A stretch of DNA of 64,000 nt from Bordetella parapertussis (GTDB lineage Bacteria; Pseudomonadota; Gammaproteobacteria; Burkholderiales; Burkholderiaceae_B). Within the stretch, counting starts at the first letter, position 1; every line of letters starts with the position of its first letter. Below the pieces are notes generated by a model. The model ran no database searches, had not been told where the DNA came from, and saw nothing but the letters and a program-made list of their open reading frames with translations. Below are positions 45,076 through 52,921 of this stretch, in pieces. The stretch spans positions 217,800 to 281,799 of the forward strand of contig CAMDFD010000001.1 in the NCBI GenBank assembly GCA_945897365.1, read 5' to 3'. The position numbers and the translations under genes are program-made.

Positions 45076-46350
45076 TTGAATGACGTGACCCATGCTCATC
45101 CCTCAGTGGCTGGTTTGCCTGAGGGCGATGCATTGCCCAGCGGCTGCGCCGTTGATACAGTGGAGATTGCGCGTGTTGAGCGTTTGATCAATGCGATGCC
45201 CGGCGAGCTCACTAAGCTTTTCTCGCTGCGTGAAATTGCAGATGCAGGGCAAGGACCTGGTCGCGTGGCGAGCTTGGCGGCAAGGTTTGCTGCAAAAGAA
45301 GCCTGCCTCAAACTATTCCCGCGCGAGACAGCGCTCAATACCATCACTGCGATGGATTTCTCAGTCGTCAAAGATGAGTATGGCGCACCTCACATTGCTG
45401 TGACACCCGCAGCGGAAATAGTGTTGGGTTTGCACCTTGTTGAAAAAATTAAAATCTCGCTCACACATAGCGAGACAACCGCAACAGCAGTCGCTTTACG
45501 GATCCAACGATTAATCAAGCCTTCCTGGGGTGGATGCTTCATCTTTAAATGGCTCCCCTATCGACGCAAAGTCATTTTAGAAAACCTGAACCGGGTTTAT
45601 GGTGCCAATGTTGATGCTGCCCACATTACTTTGCTCGCGCAAGCTCACTACGGGCATTTACTGTCTTTGCTCAAAGAGTTGCTTCAGTTTCGGTTTTTAT
45701 CTGAAGCACGCAAAAAATCAATCGTGCGTGTCGAAGGCGTGGACGGCATGATCGAAGCGTTTGAGGCCGGCAAGGGTATTTTGATCCTGACGGGACATTT
45801 TGGTAATTTCGAAGTCTCGACCGTCGCCGGCATTGAGCATTTTCCGCAAGTCAAAGGCCGTATCCATTTTTTGCGGCGACCGATTAAGCCTAAGTGGTTG
45901 AGTGATCTCTTGACGCGACGTTTTAATCAGGCAGGTTTCGGGGTGGTCGGTCGACGCGGCTCGCTTGAGGAAATTATTTCAACCATCGAGGCAGGCGATG
46001 CGATTGTGTTTCCTTTTGATCAATACGCACGTCGGCCAGAAGGCATCGAAGTGGAGTTTTTTGGGCAGGCGGCCGGTACCTACAAAAGCATGGCCGTGAT
46101 TGCTTTGGCAACGGGCGCGCCCGTCATTCCTGCTGCCTCGTGGCGTGAGGCGGATGGCACGCATGTTTTGAAATTCTTTCCTGCGCTCGAGCCTGTATTG
46201 GATGAAGATGTCGGTCAGGAAATCATCAAGAACACTCGAGCGTATAACCAAGCGCTCGAGCGTTCAATCGTGATGCACCCTGAACAATGGTGGTGGGTGC
46301 ATCGGCGTTGGAAAAATCAAAAGCCAAAAAACAAAAAACAAATTACGTAG
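45076..46350 (+). CDS. Fusion of AcpS-type phosphopantetheinyl transferase and LpxL-like acyltransferase
   Basis: 424 residues. The N-terminal domain (about 1-145) has the AcpS motifs GCAVDTVEIARVERL (metal Asp27) and FAAKEACLKLF (Glu75). The C-terminal domain (about 150-424) matches LpxL/HtrB lauroyltransferases: TGHFGNFE holds the H-x4-E catalytic pair (His241, Glu246), followed by VFPFDQYARRPEGIEVEFFG. The first domain would activate the cluster ACP and the second would move its acyl chain onto a lipid. The start is uncertain: TTG at 45076 or GTG at 45085; no in-frame ATG is close. Confidence 0.82.
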   Translation: MNDVTHAHPSVAGLPEGDALPSGCAVDTVEIARVERLINAMPGELTKLFSLREIADAGQGPGRVASLAARFAAKEACLKLFPRETALNTITAMDFSVVKDEYGAPHIAVTPAAEIVLGLHLVEKIKISLTHSETTATAVALRIQRLIKPSWGGCFIFKWLPYRRKVILENLNRVYGANVDAAHITLLAQAHYGHLLSLLKELLQFRFLSEARKKSIVRVEGVDGMIEAFEAGKGILILTGHFGNFEVSTVAGIEHFPQVKGRIHFLRRPIKPKWLSDLLTRRFNQAGFGVVGRRGSLEEIISTIEAGDAIVFPFDQYARRPEGIEVEFFGQAAGTYKSMAVIALATGAPVIPAASWREADGTHVLKFFPALEPVLDEDVGQEIIKNTRAYNQALERSIVMHPEQWWWVHRRWKNQKPKNKKQIT

Positions 46351-46353
46351 GCG

Positions 46354-46584
46354 TTACTGACCCTGTTGGTGCTTGTCATAAACGTAACCACCTAAAACGC
46401 CGACTGCAGCACCGCCAATCGCTCCCCAGATTGGGTTTCCACCTGCGATCGCGGTAATGCCGGCGCCAGCAACAGCTCCGATCGCGCCGCCTGAGAGTTC
46501 ACGTTGTTGAGTCGTATTCATGTTTGAACAGCCAGTTAAAGACAAAGCCGCAACCAGAGGAAGGGCGAGTAGTATTTTTTTCAT
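46354..46584 (-). CDS. Small glycine-zipper lipoprotein
   Basis: 76 residues. Lipobox LTGC places the lipidated cysteine at residue 19 after MKKILLALPLVAALS. The mature part is a glycine zipper: GGAIGAVAGAGITAIAGG and GAIGGAAVGVLGGYVYD. Such OsmB/Slp-like lipoproteins insert hairpins in the outer membrane. It converges on the acyltransferase fusion gene with 3 bases between stops. Confidence 0.8.
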   Translation of the reverse strand: MKKILLALPLVAALSLTGCSNMNTTQQRELSGGAIGAVAGAGITAIAGGNPIWGAIGGAAVGVLGGYVYDKHQQGQ

Positions 46585-46641
46585 CGTAAAACTCCTGGAT
46601 AGCTGAATTCAAAAGATATTGTGCTCAAAGGCCCGAGAAAA

Positions 46642-47013
46642 TCAGCCTTTCTTGCAGGGCAAGATTTCAGACAGATAGCGCAAAATCGTATCGGAGGCCG
46701 ACATTTGATTGAATTTTGGGTTGGATGCGGACCACTTTACAAAGCCGTTGATGTAGTCTTGGCGCGTATTTTTGGATTCAGCCGCACAAATGAAAGCAGG
46801 GGCTTTTTGGGGATGACGTGTAATCAAATACGTTTCGAATACACCTTGTCCGAAACCATGGCAAAAATTCTGCGCAGCAACGTCAGTGGTTTTGTTGCAC
46901 ATGGCGACAATGTCCTGCGTGGTTGTTGACGCACGGGGAACTTGGGCGAGGGCGGGAGCCGTCGAGCTCAACAACGCGACACAAGCGCCTACAGCAGCAA
47001 AGGTAAGTTTCAT
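46642..47013 (-). CDS. Rap1a/Tai-family small periplasmic protein
   Basis: 123 residues from ATG 47011-47013, which opens a signal peptide ending in APALAQ; an upstream start in the same frame would place 20 odd residues before it. The mature part has four cysteines, with FCHGFGQGVFETYLI and FICAAES as the core and LPCKKG at the end. The pattern (Cys, FC-x-GF-x-x-G, C-terminal PC) matches the Rap1a/Tai fold, first known as immunity proteins to type VI amidases. No cognate effector is visible, so its role is open. Confidence 0.65.
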   Translation of the reverse strand: MKLTFAAVGACVALLSSTAPALAQVPRASTTTQDIVAMCNKTTDVAAQNFCHGFGQGVFETYLITRHPQKAPAFICAAESKNTRQDYINGFVKWSASNPKFNQMSASDTILRYLSEILPCKKG

Positions 47014-47137
47014 AAAGTTCTCCGAAAGTCTGGTGGCGATTGGTATTGTTTGCAACTCATATGGAAAAAACAACTCTCAAAGAGTTAAACTCCATCTATA
47101 CATTTTACAAAGATTAACAAACTTAAGGGTAAACATC

Positions 47138-47575
47138 GTGTTTAGACAAATTTCAAAAGTTGCATTGACCTTCATGGTGGCTTTAGGTTTGGTAGCTTGT
47201 GCACCCACAGGTCCAAGCGCGCCGATGGAAATCCGTTCTGGCGTGATCGAGCAAATCAACGCCACACAAATCAAAAGCAACCACGAAACAGGTGTTGGCG
47301 CCGTCATCGGTGGTTTAGGTGGTTTAGGCGTTGGTGCTCTGATTGGCGCTGGTACGGGTAAAGCGGTGGCCATGGTCTTGGGCGCCATCGGTGGCGCTGT
47401 TGCTGGCAATGAAATTCAAAAGCATTATGACAAGCCCGTCGCCGGACAGCAGATTTTTGTTCGTACAAGCGGCGGTGTCTTAGTCAGCGTGACCCAAGCT
47501 ACGAGTAACCTGCGTGTTGGTCAAAAAGTTTACATTGAGGGTTCGGGTACAGACGCCCGCGTCATCGGACAATAA
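47138..47575 (+). CDS. Glycine-zipper outer-membrane lipoprotein (Pcp/SlyB-like)
   Basis: 145 residues from GTG 47138, preceded by an AAGGG ribosome site; no ATG fits. Lipobox VACA: Cys21 after VALTFMVALGL. The mature region has a long Gly zipper (GAVIGGLGGLGVGALIGAGT and MVLGAIGGAVAGNEIQKHYD) and a small C-terminal beta domain. The layout matches the Pcp/SlyB lipoprotein family of the outer membrane. Followed by a strong hairpin terminator. Confidence 0.85.
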   Translation: MFRQISKVALTFMVALGLVACAPTGPSAPMEIRSGVIEQINATQIKSNHETGVGAVIGGLGGLGVGALIGAGTGKAVAMVLGAIGGAVAGNEIQKHYDKPVAGQQIFVRTSGGVLVSVTQATSNLRVGQKVYIEGSGTDARVIGQ

Positions 47576-47587
47576 TGGTCTTTTAAT

Positions 47588-47625
47588 AAAAAACGCTGCA
47601 ACATATTGATATTGCAGCGTTTTTT
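47588..47625. terminator. Bidirectional terminator after glycine-zipper lipoprotein
   Basis: AAAAACGCTGCAA (47589-47601) pairs with TTGCAGCGTTTTT (47612-47624) around a 10-base loop, flanked by A and T runs on both sides. It serves the plus-strand lipoprotein and probably the convergent HiPIP gene. Confidence 0.88.
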
Positions 47626-47665
47626 ACTTGCATCTCGTCTTGAATACTAAGGCTTTAAGCTGAAA

Positions 47666-47971
47666 TTAAGCCTTTTTGATCCAAGCATTGCACCAGCCAG
47701 GGCCGGCGACCAATTTATTTGGGAAAATCGAACAGGTGCCTGCTTCGGCGGATTTACTAGCGTAGAGTTGGCAGTTTGAGCAGACTTGGCCATCCGCGTA
47801 TTTGGACCACTTAGCCTTGTCGACGGTCTTGGCATCGGCTTTGTAGCCCAAAGCGACGGCAGTGGGCTCGGCCTCGCCTAACATTGATTGAGCTTGTGCC
47901 TGGGTTGCCATCGTAAGTGAGGCTAGACCCGCTGTTGAGTAAATCATAAATTGGCGGCGTGATGATTGCAT
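47666..47971 (-). CDS. High-potential iron-sulfur protein (HiPIP)
   Basis: 101 residues. A twin-arginine signal peptide (SSRRQFMIYSTAGLASL) fits export of a folded Fe-S protein. Four cysteines in the order CSNC, C, C (QVCSNCQLYASKSAE, then GTCSIF and GWCNAW) bind one 4Fe-4S cluster. HiPIPs are soluble periplasmic electron carriers. Converges on the lipoprotein gene across the shared terminator. Confidence 0.93.
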   Translation of the reverse strand: MQSSRRQFMIYSTAGLASLTMATQAQAQSMLGEAEPTAVALGYKADAKTVDKAKWSKYADGQVCSNCQLYASKSAEAGTCSIFPNKLVAGPGWCNAWIKKA

Positions 47972-48039
47972 GTCCGTTTCCTATAAGAGGTAGCATCCCA
48001 TCGATGCGATTACTATTTTATCCTCCTTCTGTTCTGCTA

Positions 48040-48060
48040 GAGTACGAATAGTCTGTACTC
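48040..48060. promoter_or_regulatory. Short inverted repeat upstream of the amidase gene
   Basis: GAGTAC (48040-48045) and GTACTC (48055-48060) are perfect complements around a 9-base spacer. It lies in the 216-base divergent region between HiPIP and the amidase. It could be an operator or a hairpin in a leader; nothing else supports a specific role. Confidence 0.3.
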
Positions 48061-48187
48061 ATTAAGGGGTTAGCTCAGTTTTTTGCTGCCACCCTGGCCG
48101 TCCACGTTCCCTTGACCCCACGCGCGGTGTTCCTTACATTGTCGGTTTAGCCTTACACCTAGGCACTACTATTGAAGAGTCCATTTG

Positions 48188-49540
48188 ATGATCTATATGA
48201 CTGAAACGATTGACCAGCTGAATCAACGTTTGGCACGCGGTGAAATCACGCGAGAGGCGCTTGTTGCAGGCGCCCTAGAAAAAGCAAATCAACCGGCGGC
48301 TAAAAGCGTCTTTACAAAAATGTATCCTGAGGCGGCGCTTGCTGCTGCGCGGGCTGCCGATGCGGCTCACAAAGCTGGGATTGTTCAGCCAGCGCTAGCC
48401 GGCTTGCCTGTTTCCATCAAAGACTTGTACGGAGTTGCGGGTGAAACCACCATGGCAGGCTCTGTCGTGTGCAAGGGTGAGCCGGCTCAGACACGGGACG
48501 CACCCGTCGTGGCACGGCTGCGTGCGGCCGGTTCGGCGATTGTGGGTAAAACAAACATGACCGAGTTTGCGTTCTCAGGCATCGGTATCAACCCCCACTA
48601 TGGCACACCGGTTAATCCGACGGATCAAACGATTGCACGTGTTCCGGGAGGCTCTTCTTCTGGTGCGGGCGTGTCGGTGGCGTTAGGGCTCTCGGTTGCC
48701 GGTCTTGGCTCTGATACGGGTGGTTCTATTCGGATTCCAGCAGCGCTGTGCGGAATCGTTGGTTTTAAGAGTACGCAAAAGCGTGTGCCACTTGAGGGCG
48801 CGCTCGAGCTCTCCCGTGCGCTTGATACGGTTTGCGCGATGACACGTAGTGTTCAGGATTGCATCACGGTTGATGCAGTCCTTTCTGGCGCGATGTTGCC
48901 TGTGCATCGTCGGCCAATCGCAGGTATGCGTTTAGCCGTTCCACAAACGATGGTACTCGATGGTTTGGACAATACGGTCGCGCAGGCCTTTGACCGTTCT
49001 TTATCGATTTTGTCAGAAGCCGGGGCGCAGATTATTGAGATCCCGATGACAGAGTTCGCGGATATCCCCAAAGTCAATGCACCTGGTGGTCTCTCGCCTA
49101 TCGAAGCTTACGCAGTGCATCATGAGCGTTTGGCGCGCGCGCAGGCCCAGTTTGATCAGCGCGTGGCCGCGCGCGTCATGATGGGTGCCGCGATTAGCGC
49201 GCAACAATATATCGCCATTCTCGACAAGCGCCGCGCCTGGATCGCCAGTGTCGAGCGCGCCATCGAGGGCTATGACGCCCTGATGTGCCCAACGGTCCCG
49301 ACGGTCGCACCCGAGCTTGAAAAACTGATTGCCTCCGATGAGGCGTTCTTTAAAGCCAATGGGCAGATGCTGCGTAATACCTTCACCATCAACTTGCTGG
49401 ACGGCTGCTCTTATAGTTTGCCCTGTCATCGCGAGGGTGAGCTGGCAGTGGGCTTGATGCTGTCCTCCGTACATGGGGACGATGCGCGTTTGTCAGCTGT
49501 CGCGTTGGCGGTCGAAGACGCTTTGCGTGCCCACCGATGA
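48188..49540 (+). CDS. Amidase signature family enzyme
   Basis: 450 residues from ATG 48188 (an ATG at 48197 is also possible). The Ser-cisSer-Lys triad is visible: Lys in VSIKDLYGV, cis-Ser in PGGSSSGAGVSVALG, and the nucleophile in GSDTGGSIRIPAALCG. It hydrolyses an amide; GatA-like and catabolic amidases share this fold. The absence of gatB and gatC argues for a catabolic or peptide amidase. It overlaps the RIO kinase start by four bases. Confidence 0.87.
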   Translation: MIYMTETIDQLNQRLARGEITREALVAGALEKANQPAAKSVFTKMYPEAALAAARAADAAHKAGIVQPALAGLPVSIKDLYGVAGETTMAGSVVCKGEPAQTRDAPVVARLRAAGSAIVGKTNMTEFAFSGIGINPHYGTPVNPTDQTIARVPGGSSSGAGVSVALGLSVAGLGSDTGGSIRIPAALCGIVGFKSTQKRVPLEGALELSRALDTVCAMTRSVQDCITVDAVLSGAMLPVHRRPIAGMRLAVPQTMVLDGLDNTVAQAFDRSLSILSEAGAQIIEIPMTEFADIPKVNAPGGLSPIEAYAVHHERLARAQAQFDQRVAARVMMGAAISAQQYIAILDKRRAWIASVERAIEGYDALMCPTVPTVAPELEKLIASDEAFFKANGQMLRNTFTINLLDGCSYSLPCHREGELAVGLMLSSVHGDDARLSAVALAVEDALRAHR

Positions 49541-50388
49541 AAGTCCCTCAAAGGCTCAAGCCCCTTGTCGAAGAGGGGTTAGTCGATGAAGTGTTGAGTC
49601 AATTGATGAGTGGCAAGGAAGCGACCGTGTATGTCGTTCGCAGCGGCGACTCTATTCGCTGTGCCAAGGTTTACAAGGACGCGAAACAGCGCAGCTTTAA
49701 AAATGCGGTGTCTTATACCGAAGGCCGTAAAGTTAAAAACAGTCGTCAGGCGCGCGCGATGGAAAAAGGCACACGCTATGGGCGACAAATGCAAGAGGAG
49801 CTCTGGCAAAACGCAGAAGTGGATGCCTTGTTTCGTCTCGCCAATGCCGGCGTTCGCGTGCCACAACCCTATATTTGTACGGATGGTGTGTTACTCATGG
49901 AGCTTGTCACCGATGCGCAAGGTGATGTGGCGCCCAGGCTCAACGATGTCGAACTCTCACCGGAGCGGGCACGAGAGTGCCACGCCTACCTGATTAATCA
50001 GGTTGTTCGGATGTTGTGCGCGGGGATCATCCATGGTGACTTGTCCGAATACAACATTTTGATGGCGACGGATGGTCCTGTCATCATCGATCTCCCGCAA
50101 GCCGTTGATGCAGCTGGCAATAACGCAGCGCGACCGATGTTGCTGCGAGACGTCCAAAACCTCGCGGTTTATTTTGGGCAGTTTGCCCCCGAATTACTCA
50201 CAAGTGATTTTGGTAAAGAAATCTGGAAACTCTACGAGGCGGGAGCATTGACGCCAGAGTATGCGCTGACAGGACATTTTGAGGCCGATACGACGCCTGT
50301 CGATATGGATGGGCTGATGCACGAAATCGAAGAAACCCGTCGCGAGCAGGAGGCCTTACTCAGACGCTTGCAGGAGCGTCAAGAGTAA
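49537..50388 (+). CDS. RIO1-family atypical protein kinase
   Basis: 283 residues. The RIO P-loop is MSGKEATVYVV, the catalytic loop HGDLSEYNILM, and the metal-binding loop IIDLPQAVD; the central RIO1-type block includes SYTEGRKVKNSR and GTRYGRQMQEELW. RIO kinases are known mainly from ribosome maturation in archaea and eukaryotes, but bacterial members are not rare in beta- and gammaproteobacteria, and their targets are unclear. The C-terminus ends in a charged helix. Translationally coupled to the amidase. Confidence 0.88.
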   Translation: MKVPQRLKPLVEEGLVDEVLSQLMSGKEATVYVVRSGDSIRCAKVYKDAKQRSFKNAVSYTEGRKVKNSRQARAMEKGTRYGRQMQEELWQNAEVDALFRLANAGVRVPQPYICTDGVLLMELVTDAQGDVAPRLNDVELSPERARECHAYLINQVVRMLCAGIIHGDLSEYNILMATDGPVIIDLPQAVDAAGNNAARPMLLRDVQNLAVYFGQFAPELLTSDFGKEIWKLYEAGALTPEYALTGHFEADTTPVDMDGLMHEIEETRREQEALLRRLQERQE

Positions 50389-50475
50389 TCCCAGCCGTAC
50401 TCATTTGCGCCGTCGGTAAAGTGTCCCAGCGTGGCTATAATTAATCATCCTCTATTCAACCCTTTTACACCCTCC

Positions 50476-51573
50476 ATGACAGCGAACATATCTCTGGTTT
50501 TCAAAGCGACGCGCTCATCACATCCCCGCTCGGTTGCCGAGCGCGAAGAGATTCTGGCGAATCCTGGCTTTGGTAAATACTTTACGGATCACATGGTCTC
50601 GATTGACTGGACTGTCGAGGATGGATGGTATGACCCGCAGGTCAAGCCCTATGGCCCATTGACCTTGGATCCCGCCGCATCTGTGCTGCACTATGCGCAA
50701 GAGATTTTCGAGGGCATGAAGGCTTATCGTCATGCAGATGGCTCCGTGTGGACCTTCCGCCCAGAGGTGAATGCGGCTCGGATGCAGCGTTCCGCGTATC
50801 GGCTCGCTTTGCCTGAGCTGCCCACCGACTTGTTTCTTGAGTCGATCAAGCAAATCGTCGCGATTGACCATGCGTGGGTACCGTCCGCACCTGATATGAG
50901 TTTGTATTTGCGGCCCTTTATGATCGCAAACGAAAACTTTCTTGGCGTTCGCGCTGCGCAGAAAGCGGCGTATTTCGTGATTGCGAGTCCAGTAGGCCCT
51001 TATTTTGCCAAAGGCGTTGCACCTGTGTCGATCTGGCTGGTCGAAGATTACTCTCGAGCGGCCCATGGCGGTACGGGAGCGGCGAAATGTGGTGGTAATT
51101 ACTCTGCCTCTTTGCTGCCACAAAAAGAAGCCTATGAAAATGGCTGTTCGCAAGTCTTGTTTTTAGATTCCCAAGAAGGTAAATACCTCGAAGAGCTCGG
51201 CGGTATGAATGTGTTTTTAGTGAAAAAAGACGGTACGTTGGTCACGCCTGATTTGACGGGCAGCATCTTGGAGGGCGTCACGCGCGCTAGCATTATCCAG
51301 CTTGCCAAAGACCGTGGCCACAAGGTCGAAGAGCGCAAAATCTCCATTGACGAGTGGCGTCAGGGTATGGCGTCTGGTGACTACGTTGAGGCGTTTGCCT
51401 GTGGCACAGCCGCAGTTGTGGCACCAATTGCCGCCCTGAAAGGGCGCGGTTTTATCGCGGGTGATGAGTCTGCGCCTGCCGGTAAGTTGACAATGTCCTT
51501 GCGTCAAGAACTCACTGATATTCAGTACGGACGGCAGCCTGATCGCCACGGTTGGCTTAAGCGCTTAGTTTAG
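50476..51573 (+). CDS. ilvE: Branched-chain amino-acid aminotransferase
   Basis: 365 residues from ATG 50476. Class IV PLP enzyme of the longer BCAT type: LHYAQEIFEGMKAYRHADGS near residue 75, catalytic Lys in TGAAKCGGNYSASLLPQKEA and EELGGMNVFLVKKDG. It catalyses the last step of leucine, isoleucine and valine synthesis and the first of their breakdown. No ilv or leu cluster lies around it. The next gene begins 5 bases downstream. Confidence 0.94.
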   Translation: MTANISLVFKATRSSHPRSVAEREEILANPGFGKYFTDHMVSIDWTVEDGWYDPQVKPYGPLTLDPAASVLHYAQEIFEGMKAYRHADGSVWTFRPEVNAARMQRSAYRLALPELPTDLFLESIKQIVAIDHAWVPSAPDMSLYLRPFMIANENFLGVRAAQKAAYFVIASPVGPYFAKGVAPVSIWLVEDYSRAAHGGTGAAKCGGNYSASLLPQKEAYENGCSQVLFLDSQEGKYLEELGGMNVFLVKKDGTLVTPDLTGSILEGVTRASIIQLAKDRGHKVEERKISIDEWRQGMASGDYVEAFACGTAAVVAPIAALKGRGFIAGDESAPAGKLTMSLRQELTDIQYGRQPDRHGWLKRLV

Positions 51574-51577
51574 ACGA

Positions 51578-52921
51578 ATGGACTTTTTCAGGTCTTCGCG
51601 TGCTGTCAGCTTTTTAGCGATTTTTCTTGGAGGCGTGCTCTTTGTCTGGCCCGCCCTCTGGAATGGCTATCCGCTGCTCTATAGCGATACCCACGTCTTT
51701 ATCAATCAGCCCACGCCAGGGTTCTTCAACTGGGATAAGCCATTTATTTACGGTCCCTGGATGTTGCCGTTCCATGCCTGGCAATCGCTTTGGGGTGTGG
51801 TTCTAGTTCAAGGGATTTTGATCTCCCTTCTTGTTTGGTTGACCCAGCAGGTGTTTGGCATTGCTAGCCCTCTTCGCCATCTACTGTTGTGCGCAGCGTT
51901 GTCGCTCTTGACCGGTGCTTCTTGGTTCGTTTCTTTGCTGATGCCAGACATTTTTTCTGGCATGGTAGTGCTCAGCATTTTTATTTTGGGATTTTCCAAA
52001 CACCTCAGTAAGGCCATGACCGCCTCGGTCAGTTTGCTTGGGGCCTTGGCGATCGCTGTGCATCTCTCTCATCTGGTGATTGCAGCAGCGTGTTTATGCG
52101 TCGTTTTGGTATTCAGATGGCGACGTTTTCTATACGCAGTGTTGCCACTCGTGATTGCCTTGTTTTCGCTTGTCGGCACCACGATGTACGCCTTTAACAA
52201 AGTTGCCGTGTCGCCTTTCGGTTCGGTGTTCATGTTGGCGCGTATGTCCGCGGACGGAAATGTCAAAAGTGTGTTGGAAAAGTACTGCCCCGAGAAAAGT
52301 TGGACCTTGTGTGCGTGGACGGATCGTTTAGCCAAAGACAGTGATGTATTTATGTGGGATCCAAAGGGCCCGGTGTGGAGTCATCCGGGAGGTCCTATTG
52401 GCTTGGCACCTGAGGCCTCTGAAATCGTTGGCCTGACAATGCGCACTCGGCCTATGCCGCTTCTGTGGTCCGCCCTTCAAAATACGGCGATGCAACTTTC
52501 GATGGTCAAGCTTGGCGATACCATTCATTCTGATTGGTTGGATGTGACAGTGTTAAAAAGCGTTGAGAAATTCTTCCCTGCCGCCGAACTTGAGCGTTAT
52601 AAAAAAGCGCATCAAGTTCAGGAAACCATGCTTGAGAAAGTTTCTTTTGTGAGTACTGTGGGCACCTATACAGTATTGCTGGGGTTCTTGCTCAGTCTGT
52701 ACTTGTTTTATCGAGCGGTGCAGGCCCGCAACTGGACCGCACTCGGATTTATTGTTCTGATCTGGGTCGCAGTGTTAGCCAACGCCTTTGCGACGGGTGC
52801 CTTGTCTAAACCGCACTACCGCTATCAGACACGCATCGCTTGGCTATTAGTCTTACCAATTCTATTGCAAAATGTGATCAGGACTCAGCCCAGCCAAGCT
52901 TCTTCGATGCATCTCGTTTAA
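51578..52921 (+). CDS. Polytopic inner-membrane protein of unknown function
   Basis: 447 residues with roughly ten membrane helices. AIFLGGVLFVWPALWNGYPL and LLYSDTHVFINQPTPG at the start precede a periplasmic loop with an Asp; a large soluble loop near residues 230-300 contains EKYCPEKSWTLCAW and LAKDSDVFMWDPKGPVW. The layout recalls GT-C glycosyltransferases, but no diagnostic motif is certain. The last 60 bases overlap the convergent TPR-OGT gene. It may be involved with the sugar-transfer gene next to it, but this is inference. Confidence 0.6.
   Translation: MDFFRSSRAVSFLAIFLGGVLFVWPALWNGYPLLYSDTHVFINQPTPGFFNWDKPFIYGPWMLPFHAWQSLWGVVLVQGILISLLVWLTQQVFGIASPLRHLLLCAALSLLTGASWFVSLLMPDIFSGMVVLSIFILGFSKHLSKAMTASVSLLGALAIAVHLSHLVIAAACLCVVLVFRWRRFLYAVLPLVIALFSLVGTTMYAFNKVAVSPFGSVFMLARMSADGNVKSVLEKYCPEKSWTLCAWTDRLAKDSDVFMWDPKGPVWSHPGGPIGLAPEASEIVGLTMRTRPMPLLWSALQNTAMQLSMVKLGDTIHSDWLDVTVLKSVEKFFPAAELERYKKAHQVQETMLEKVSFVSTVGTYTVLLGFLLSLYLFYRAVQARNWTALGFIVLIWVAVLANAFATGALSKPHYRYQTRIAWLLVLPILLQNVIRTQPSQASSMHLV

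Noticed and set aside
46886..47137. Long in-frame extension upstream of the glycine-zipper lipoprotein
   Set aside because: It overlaps the divergent Rap1a-like gene and would bury the lipoprotein signal; GTG 47138 with its AAGGG site is the better start.
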